NCBI GenBank assembly: GCA_023386835.1
Contig: JAEWIY010000057.1
Coordinates: 1 to 30,285 of the forward strand
DNA length: 30,285 nucleotides
DNA from: Verrucomicrobiota bacterium
GTDB lineage: Bacteria > Verrucomicrobiota > Verrucomicrobiia > Opitutales > Opitutaceae
Reading direction: 5' to 3'
The notes beneath the pieces are model-generated. The model ran no database searches. It saw only the letters and a list, made by a program, of their open reading frames with translations, and was not told the origin of the DNA. A program made the position numbers and the translations under genes. Positions within the stretch are counted from its first letter, which is position 1; each line of letters begins with the position of its first letter. Positions 24,612 to 30,285 of this stretch are shown piece after piece.

Positions 24612-25364
24612 ATGCCTACCACCACTCCGACTGCTTACGCGCTGCCCAGGGTTGTTTCACGCGAGGAATGGCTCTCGGCCCGCCGGGCCCTTCTCGCCGA
24701 GGAGAAGTCGATCAAACGTCAGCTTGATGCCGTCGCGGCGCGCCGTCGCCGCTTGCCCATGGTGCGGCTGGAAAAGCCCTACCACTTTACCGGCCCGGAA
24801 GGTCAGCTGACGCTCCTGGATCTGTTTGAAGGGAGGCGGCAGCTCTACGTGCACCACTTCATGTGGAACGAACAAAGCCGGACGTTCTGCCTGGGGTGCA
24901 CGGCCGCCGCCAACACCGGCTTCAACAATCCGCACGTCCGCGCGTATCTGAACGATCGTGACGTGACGTTTGTCGCCATCTCACGCGCGCCGCTGGAGGA
25001 GATCGAAGCGTATCGGGCGGAGCAGGGTTGGACGTTCTCGTGGTACTCCTCGGGCGATTCGGACTTCAACTACGACTTCCACACGACGCTGGATGAGACC
25101 CGCGCGCCGATTGAATACAACTACCGCAACCGTCAGGAACTCCTCGAGACAGGCCTTCCGCCGGAAAGCCTGACGGGCGATTGGCCGGCCAACAGCGTGT
25201 TCGTGACGGACGGTGAGGCCGTGTACCACACCTATTCAGCGTATACGCGTGGGCTGGATCAGCTGTTTCTGCCGTTTCACTTCCTGGAACTCACGCCGTA
25301 CGGCCGGCAGGAGGACTGGGAGGATTCTCCGGAGGGTTGGCCGCAGCGGCCGACCCACGGTTGA
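24612..25364 (+). CDS. DUF899-family thioredoxin-like protein
   Basis: The 250-residue protein matches the DUF899 family. REEWLSARRALLAEEK is near the N-terminus, followed by YHFTGPEGQLTLLDLFEGRR, YVHHFMWNE, the thioredoxin-like pair Cys93-x-x-Cys96 (CLGC), VTFVAISRAPLEEIEAYRAE, WYSSGDSDFNYDFH and YHTYSAYTRGLDQL. The fold is thioredoxin-like and a redox role is likely, but no substrate is known. It is a single gene preceded by 104 bases with nothing recognisable and followed by a hairpin. Confidence 0.9.
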   Translation: MPTTTPTAYALPRVVSREEWLSARRALLAEEKSIKRQLDAVAARRRRLPMVRLEKPYHFTGPEGQLTLLDLFEGRRQLYVHHFMWNEQSRTFCLGCTAAANTGFNNPHVRAYLNDRDVTFVAISRAPLEEIEAYRAEQGWTFSWYSSGDSDFNYDFHTTLDETRAPIEYNYRNRQELLETGLPPESLTGDWPANSVFVTDGEAVYHTYSAYTRGLDQLFLPFHFLELTPYGRQEDWEDSPEGWPQRPTHG

Positions 25365-25384
25365 TCGTTGGGGGTAACGAGGGA

Positions 25385-25418
25385 ACTCCTGCCCCCATGG
25401 GTTCGCGAGGGCAGGAGT
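25385..25418 (+). terminator. Hairpin after the DUF899 gene
   Basis: A perfect 10-base-pair stem (ACTCCTGCCC with GGGCAGGAGT) has a 14-base loop and lies 20 bases after the stop codon. Only a weak T-run follows. Confidence 0.6.
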
Positions 25419-25508
25419 GTCTCCGCGTTTGCGGCTGAACTTGCCGCACGCGTGATTTTTGCCCGCGGCTAATCGCATGCCGGCGATAGCCTTACAGGAC
25501 CGGAGCGG

Positions 25509-27251
25509 GTGGCCCGGACACTTGCCTTCGGAAGTCGGTTTTGGAAATGCTGGCCGGTGCTCTCATTCCGGCCGCGTTTGTTGGAGTGCCTGCGTGACTA
25601 TTCGCGGGAGCGGTTCATTGCCGACACCCTCGCCGGCTTGACCGTCGGAATCGTCGCCCTGCCTTTGGCCATCGGCCTGGGTATCGCATCCGGAGTGTCG
25701 CCGGGAGCGGGAATCTACACGGCGATTATCGGTGGCTTCCTCGTCTCCGCCCTTGGCGGATCACGCGTGCAGATCGGCGGGCCAGCCGGCGCGTTTGTTG
25801 GGCTGGTTTACCTGCTGATCGCGCAGCATGGCCTGCCGAATTTGCTGGTTTGCACGGCCATCGCTGGCGTGTGCCTGTTCATCCTCGGCGCACTTAAACT
25901 CGGCACGTTGATCAAGTACGTGCCGCATCCGGTGACCACGGGGTTCACCTGCGGCATCGCGATCACCATCATGTCGACGCAAGTGAAGGACCTGCTTGGG
26001 CTCGACCTGGCGGTCGTTCCGCCGGAGTTCATCGATCGGACGCTCGCGCAGGTTCGTACGTTGCCGACACTCAGCTGGCCGACGGTGATCGTGGGCGTAG
26101 GCGCGATTGTGTTGATCAAAACGTGGCCGAGGCGCTGGCGCCGCTGGGTGCCGGGTTCAATCGTGGCCGTGGTGCTCGGCACGGCGGCAGTGCGGCTGCT
26201 GGACCTGCCGGTGGCGACGATTGCGTCGCGGTTTGGCCATGACGCGTTTCCCAGCGGGCTGCCTTCATTTGCGGCACCCACGTTCGATTGGGATACGTTG
26301 GGGCAATTGATCCGGCCGGCGTTCGCCCTGACGCTCCTGGGCGCGATCGAGTCGCTGCTCTCCGCCGTCGTGGCCGACGGCATGATCGACGATCGTCACG
26401 ACTCCAACCAGGAGCTGATGGCGCAAGGCGTCGCGAATTTTGTCGTGCCGTTCTTTGGCGGCATTCCGGTGACCGGGGTGATTGCGCGCACTGCCACGAA
26501 CGTTCGCAACGGCGCGACGTCTCCCGTCGCCGGAATCGTGCATGCGGGAACATTGTTGATGATTGTCCTGATAGCCGCGCCGCTGGCCAGACACATCCCG
26601 TTGGCCGTCCTGGCCGCGGTGTTGGTCATGGTGGCGTTCAACATGGGCGAGTGGTCGGAGTTTCGCCTGCTGCGGCGGCAGACCAAGAGCGACGCCGCGG
26701 TCTTCCTCGTGACTTTCGTCCTGACGGTGCTGTTCGACCTCACTGTCGCGGTGGAGATCGGCATGCTGCTCGCCGCCGGGCTCTTCATCAAACGCGTGAC
26801 CGACACGACGCAGGTCGCGATGCTGGATGAAGGCACCGGGACAGGCGAGGGGCACGAGCATGTCGCGCGTTTGCCGCGCGGCGTGCTGGTTTACCGCGTG
26901 TTTGGGGCGCTGCTCTTCGGCGCCGCCGACAAGCTCGACACGGTCCTGCGTCGGGCCGGAGCGGATACAAGAGTCGTGGTGCTGCACATGGCGCCGGTCA
27001 CGGCCCTGGATGCGACGGCGCTGAACGCGCTGGAACGGCTGCATGCGAAGCTACAGCGGCACAAGAAGCATCTCGTGCTGAGCGGGCCCCACACGCAGCC
27101 GTATTTCGTGATGGAGCGCGCGGGCTTTCTCGATCGCGTGGGGGCCGACAATATCGCGGCTGATTTGCCGAGCGCCATCGCCCGGGCGGAACAGCTGCTG
27201 GCGCAGGGCGGCTCTGAACCGACGTTCGCCCCGGCCACGACGCCGCCATGA
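25509..27251 (+). CDS. SulP-family anion transporter with STAS domain
   Basis: The 580-residue protein starts at GTG 25509 with GGAG close upstream. The membrane part (about residues 38-420) shows the SulP motifs DTLAGLTVGIVALPLAIGLG, GVSPGAGIYTAIIGG, QIGGPAGAFVGL and the PVTTGFTCGIAI loop. GIPVTGVIARTATNVRNGA sits near the anion site. The C-terminal STAS domain (about 450-560) contains LVYRVFGALLFGAADKL and APVTALDATALNALERL; the usual phosphorylatable Ser position is Ala/Thr here. The family transports sulfate, bicarbonate or dicarboxylates. No carbonic anhydrase or sulfur gene is adjacent to decide. It converges on the PfpI gene 17 bases after its stop. Confidence 0.93.
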   Translation: MARTLAFGSRFWKCWPVLSFRPRLLECLRDYSRERFIADTLAGLTVGIVALPLAIGLGIASGVSPGAGIYTAIIGGFLVSALGGSRVQIGGPAGAFVGLVYLLIAQHGLPNLLVCTAIAGVCLFILGALKLGTLIKYVPHPVTTGFTCGIAITIMSTQVKDLLGLDLAVVPPEFIDRTLAQVRTLPTLSWPTVIVGVGAIVLIKTWPRRWRRWVPGSIVAVVLGTAAVRLLDLPVATIASRFGHDAFPSGLPSFAAPTFDWDTLGQLIRPAFALTLLGAIESLLSAVVADGMIDDRHDSNQELMAQGVANFVVPFFGGIPVTGVIARTATNVRNGATSPVAGIVHAGTLLMIVLIAAPLARHIPLAVLAAVLVMVAFNMGEWSEFRLLRRQTKSDAAVFLVTFVLTVLFDLTVAVEIGMLLAAGLFIKRVTDTTQVAMLDEGTGTGEGHEHVARLPRGVLVYRVFGALLFGAADKLDTVLRRAGADTRVVVLHMAPVTALDATALNALERLHAKLQRHKKHLVLSGPHTQPYFVMERAGFLDRVGADNIAADLPSAIARAEQLLAQGGSEPTFAPATTPP

Positions 27252-27268
27252 AGGAAGCGGGCCGGCCG

Positions 27269-27832
27269 TCAGGCGTGCTGGCCCGCGTGCACGCCCTCGG
27301 CAAATTCCTCAATCATCTTCGCGTTGAATTCCGGGATGTCGCTCGGGCGCCGACTCGTGACCAAACCCTGGTCCGTCACCACCGCAGCGTCGCGCCATTT
27401 TGCGCCCGCGTTGATGAGGTCGGTCTTGATTGACGGATAGGACGTCACCTCGCGGTCGTCCACCACCGAGGCTTCGATGAGCAGCTGTGGACCGTGGCAG
27501 ATCGCCGCGACCGGCTTGCCGGCGACGAAGAAGGCCCGGACGAATTCCACCGCCAGGCGCTCCTGACGGAGTGTATCCGGATTCTGAACACCACCGGGAA
27601 GCAGCAGCCCGTCGAAATCCGCCGGGTTGGCCTTGTCGAGCGCCAGGTCGACCTTCTCCGCCGGGCCCCAGTTGTCCTCATCCCAGCTTTTGATCTCTCC
27701 CGGCTTCAGGGAGATCAATACTGTCTCCGCGCCGGCTTCCTTCAGGGCCTGGCGAGGTTCAACGAGTTCACTGCGTTCAAATCCGTCGGTGGCGAGGATG
27801 GCGATCTTCCGTCCGGCGAGCGTGGTCTTCAT
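27269..27832 (-). CDS. PfpI/DJ-1 family protein (YhbO-like)
   Basis: The 187-residue class I glutamine-amidotransferase-like protein has ATDGFERSELVEP near the start, LLLPGGVQNPDTLR, and the nucleophile elbow AAICHGPQLL with Cys112-His113. VTSYPSIKTDLINAGAKW and VTSRRPSDIPEFN complete the PfpI pattern. Relatives include E. coli YhbO, a stress protein reported as a protein or methylglyoxal deglycase, and archaeal PfpI proteases. Activity here is not certain. The hairpin GCGGGCCGG/CTGGCCCGC (27257-27286) overlaps its 3' end and may terminate the converging SulP transcript. Confidence 0.92.
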   Translation of the reverse strand: MKTTLAGRKIAILATDGFERSELVEPRQALKEAGAETVLISLKPGEIKSWDEDNWGPAEKVDLALDKANPADFDGLLLPGGVQNPDTLRQERLAVEFVRAFFVAGKPVAAICHGPQLLIEASVVDDREVTSYPSIKTDLINAGAKWRDAAVVTDQGLVTSRRPSDIPEFNAKMIEEFAEGVHAGQHA

Positions 27833-28067
27833 TCGTGCACGAGGGGTTAAAGGTTAAGATGAGCCGTCGCCGCACAAAGGCCGGCGCGGGCATGGGCACG
27901 CGTGCTGGATCCCGCGAGCAAAGAACGTCTCCCGGACCCGCCACAGCGCCAAAGGTTCGCGCCGCTCTGGCTTCGGTCCACCCGAGATCGCCGTCGGGTG
28001 CGTCCTCGAGTGAGAGAACCAGCCCGAGCTCGCGAAACGTTAACGCCCCGCTCCCTTGCGCCCCCGC
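27833..28067. other. Upstream region of the PfpI gene, no gene seen
   Basis: This is the rest of the 329-base gap between icd and the PfpI gene. It has no convincing coding frame on either strand. It should contain the PfpI promoter. Just upstream of that start on the minus strand there is TTAACCTTTAACC, a short direct repeat. Confidence 0.4.
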
Positions 28068-28116
28068 AAAAAAAAACGAACAGCGAGGTTCGCGCCCCGT
28101 GGCGCAAACCTCGCTG
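28068..28116 (-). terminator. Rho-independent terminator of icd
   Basis: Read on the minus strand, CAGCGAGGTT pairs with AACCTCGCTG, continuing after one mismatch into five more pairs with a 4-base loop (hairpin 28081-28116). The sequence then reads TTCG and nine consecutive T (28076-28068). This is the strongest terminator in the window. Confidence 0.92.
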
Positions 28117-28128
28117 GTGAGTGGATGA

Positions 28129-28148
28129 GCCCACGCTCGAGCGTGGGC
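28129..28148. repeat. Perfect 20-base palindrome after icd
   Basis: GCCCACGCTCGAGCGTGGGC is fully self-complementary and lies 13 bases after the icd stop codon. Together with the terminator hairpin it gives the icd mRNA two 3' stem-loops in tandem. Confidence 0.75.
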
Positions 28149-28161
28149 GCTGAAGGGACGT

Positions 28162-30285
28162 TTAGCCGCGCAGGGCGTCGATCACGCGATTGAGTGCGGT
28201 GCTCGGGCGCATTGCGGCAGAGGCCTTTTCGTCGCTCGGGTGGTAGTAGCCACCGATGTCGGCGGGGCGGCCCTGGACTGCGAGCAGTTCGGCGACGATC
28301 TCGCCTTCATTGGCCGTGAGTTGCTCGGCCACGGGCGTGAAGACGCGCTTGAGCTCCGCGTCCTGATCCTGCGCGGCGAGGGCTTGGGCCCAGTACAGCG
28401 CGAGGTAGAAGTGACTGCCGCGGTTGTCGATGCCGCCGACCTTGCGGGACGGCGACTTGTCGTTCTCGAGGAACTTGCCGGTGGCGGAATCCAGCGTGTC
28501 CGCGAGCACCTTCGCCTTGGCGTGCTGGAAGACCTGGCTGAGGTGCTCCAGCGAGGCAGCGAGCGCGAAGAACTCACCGAGTGAATCCCAACGGAGGTAG
28601 TTTTCGGCGAGGAACTGCTCGACGTGTTTGGGCGCGGAACCACCGGCACCGGTTTCGAAGAGGCCGCCGCCCTTCATCAGGGGGACGATCGACAGCATTT
28701 TGGCGCTGGTGCCCACTTCGAGGATCGGGAACAGGTCCGTCAAATAATCGCGCAGCACGTTGCCGGTGACGGAAATCGTATCCAGTCCGTCTTTCATGCG
28801 CTCGAGGCTGAAACGGCAGGCGTCGGCCGGCGCGAGAACGTGAAGGTCGAGCCCCTTGGTGTCATGCTGCGCCAGATACGTGCGAACCTTGGCGAGAACC
28901 TGCGCGTCGTGGGCGCGCTTTTCGTCGAGCCAGAAGACGGCCGGGGTCTGGCTCAATCGCGCCCGGTTGACGGCGAGTTTGACCCAGTCCTGCACCGCTT
29001 CGTCCTTCGTCTGGCAGGCACGCCAGATGTCCCCGGCTTCAACGCGGTGCTCGAGCAGCACGTGGCCGGCCTCGTCCACCACCCGCACGGAACCGGCGGC
29101 GGCGATCTGGAAAGTCTTGTTGTGGGACCCGTACTCCTCGGCCGCCTGCGCCATCAGGCCGACGTTGGGCACGGAGCCCATGGTGCGCGGATCAAAGGCG
29201 CCGTGCTGGCGGCAGAAGTCGATGGTGGCCTGGTAAACACCCGCGTAGCTGCTGTCGGGGATGACGGCGAGCGTCTCCTGCAGCTTGCCCTGGGCGTCGT
29301 ACATCTTGCCGCCGGCGCGAATCATGGCGGGCATCGAGGCGTCCACGATCACGTCGCTGGGGACGTGCAGGTTCGTGATGCCCTGGTCTGAGTTCACCAT
29401 CGCGACGCCCGGGCCTTGCGCATAGCGGGCCTTCAGGTCGGCTTCGATCTCGGCGCGCTGGTCCGCGGGGAGCTTCTGGATCTTCTGGACCAAGTCGCCG
29501 AGCCCGTTGTTCAGGTCGACCCCGAGCTCGTTCAAGGTCGCGGCGTGCTTGGTCAGCACGTCCTGGAAGAAGACCTGGACCGCGTGGCCGAACAGGATCG
29601 GGTCCGAAACCTTCATCATCGTCGCCTTGAGGTGCAGCGAGAAAAGCACCCCCTCGCGCTGCGCGCGCCCGATCTGCTCCTGGTAGAAGGCGAGCAGAGC
29701 CTGCTTGCGCATGACGGTGGCGTCGAGGATCTCGCCGGCGCGCAGCGGGGTGCGGTCCTTCAGCACCTTCACGGTGCCGTCCGCCCCCACGTGCTCGATC
29801 CGCACATTCGTCGGCGCCGAGACGGTCACCGATTTCTCGTTCGAAAAGAAGTCGTCCCGGCCCATCGTCGCGACGTTGGTCTTCGAGGTCGGCGACCAGG
29901 CGCCCATTGAGTGCGGGTGCTTGCGGGCGTATTCCTTGACGGCCTTCGGCGCGCGGCGGTCCGAGTTGCCCTCGCGCAGGACGGGATTGACGGCGGAGCC
30001 CTTCACGCGGTCGTAGCGCGCCTTGATCTCCTTCTCGGCGTCGTTCTGCGGCGTGTCCGGGTAGTTCGGAACCGGATACCCGTGGGCCTGCAGTTCCGCG
30101 ATCGCCTCCTTCAGCTGCGGCACGGATGCGCTGATGTTCGGCAGCTTGATGATGTTGGCTTCCGGCTGCAGCGTCAGCGCGCCGAGCTCGGCGAGGTGGT
30201 CACCGATGCGCTGCGCCTCCGAGAGGGGTTCGGGGAAAACGGCGAGGATGCGGCCCGCCAGCGAGATGTCGCGGGTCTCCACCGC
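28162..30285 (-). CDS. icd: Monomeric NADP-dependent isocitrate dehydrogenase, 5' end outside the window
   Basis: This large single-chain isocitrate dehydrogenase (usually about 740 residues) converts isocitrate to 2-oxoglutarate with NADP in the TCA cycle. It is unrelated in size to the common dimeric enzyme. The frame is open to the window edge (AVETRDISLAGRIL ...), so about 35 N-terminal residues are missing. Family motifs include REGNSDRRAPKAVKEYARKH, SMGAWSPTSKTNVATM, SLHLKATMMKVSDPILFGH, TNLHVPSDVIVDASMPAMIR, MAQAAEEYGSHNKTF, MLSIVPLMKGGGLFETGAGG and GGIDNRGSHFYLALYWAQAL. It ends cleanly at 28162 and is followed by two stem-loops. Nothing suggests an operon partner inside the window. 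Confidence 0.95.
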   Translation of the reverse strand, partial: AVETRDISLAGRILAVFPEPLSEAQRIGDHLAELGALTLQPEANIIKLPNISASVPQLKEAIAELQAHGYPVPNYPDTPQNDAEKEIKARYDRVKGSAVNPVLREGNSDRRAPKAVKEYARKHPHSMGAWSPTSKTNVATMGRDDFFSNEKSVTVSAPTNVRIEHVGADGTVKVLKDRTPLRAGEILDATVMRKQALLAFYQEQIGRAQREGVLFSLHLKATMMKVSDPILFGHAVQVFFQDVLTKHAATLNELGVDLNNGLGDLVQKIQKLPADQRAEIEADLKARYAQGPGVAMVNSDQGITNLHVPSDVIVDASMPAMIRAGGKMYDAQGKLQETLAVIPDSSYAGVYQATIDFCRQHGAFDPRTMGSVPNVGLMAQAAEEYGSHNKTFQIAAAGSVRVVDEAGHVLLEHRVEAGDIWRACQTKDEAVQDWVKLAVNRARLSQTPAVFWLDEKRAHDAQVLAKVRTYLAQHDTKGLDLHVLAPADACRFSLERMKDGLDTISVTGNVLRDYLTDLFPILEVGTSAKMLSIVPLMKGGGLFETGAGGSAPKHVEQFLAENYLRWDSLGEFFALAASLEHLSQVFQHAKAKVLADTLDSATGKFLENDKSPSRKVGGIDNRGSHFYLALYWAQALAAQDQDAELKRVFTPVAEQLTANEGEIVAELLAVQGRPADIGGYYHPSDEKASAAMRPSTALNRVIDALRG

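Noticed and set aside
27847..28134. Minus-strand open frame of 95 codons in the icd-PfpI gap
   Set aside because: It begins inside the icd terminator, is very Arg-rich and has no domain pattern.

Overview
The window is GC-rich (roughly two-thirds G+C by eye), densely coded bacterial chromosome. Several genes point to Verrucomicrobiota, most likely an Opitutaceae-like species: the Ski2-like helicase with a DUF3516-type C-terminus, two neighbouring DUF4252-type secreted or anchored proteins, a Cys-rich mini-protein and a monomeric NADP isocitrate dehydrogenase. This placement is inferred from gene content, not measured. I see no tRNA, rRNA, CRISPR array, prophage or insertion sequence. The region reads as ordinary core and accessory chromosome.

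Layout. 1-2722: a uvrA-family gene whose 5' end lies outside the window. 2997-3533: an MgtC/SapB membrane protein behind a 274-base leader. 3549-4280 (-): a YebC-family protein. 4395-5368: two lipoprotein genes sharing a C-terminal module. 5449-7881 (-): a hybrid sensor kinase with a periplasmic solute-binding domain. About 7928-10519: a large Ski2-like helicase. 10620-11862: two DUF4252-type proteins. 11937-13106: dinB (translesion polymerase IV). 13230-13802: an FmdB-like zinc-ribbon protein. 13974-14783: an inositol-monophosphatase-family enzyme. 14992-16122 (-): a sugar-ABC-transporter ATPase gene broken by an in-frame TAA. 16291-16647: a tandem ribbon-helix-helix protein. 16753-17946: a class I aminotransferase. 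18011-18631 (-): a lytic transglycosylase. 18955-19380: an OsmC protein. 21036-19396 (-): a DGPF/YCII gene followed by an ECF42-type sigma factor. 22177-21117 (-): a Cys-rich mini-protein translationally coupled to a lipoprotein alpha/beta hydrolase. 22306-24507: an ABC-2 exporter pair plus a DUF3750 protein. 24612-25364: a DUF899 protein. 25509-27251: a SulP/STAS anion transporter. 27269-27832 (-): a PfpI/DJ-1 protein. 28162-30285 (-): icd, whose 5' end lies outside the window.

Themes. DNA repair and damage tolerance are represented by uvrA and dinB. Stress and redox defence is represented by OsmC, PfpI, the DUF899 thioredoxin-like protein and the ECF42/DGPF pair. There is a scatter of envelope proteins. 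Transcription units are short, and convergent pairs are often separated by clear hairpin terminators. Start/stop overlaps of the GTGA or ATGAGTGA kind mark the tightly coupled operons.

The strongest anomaly is the single-codon nonsense change in the otherwise intact MsmX/UgpC-type ATPase. The most interesting poorly described elements are the paired lipoproteins with a shared C-terminal module, the single-chain double ribbon-helix-helix protein with a histone-H1-like tail, the mini-protein/hydrolase couple, and the AAGG-rich inverted-repeat cluster at 14820-14979. I did not find a convincing new defence or mobile system.
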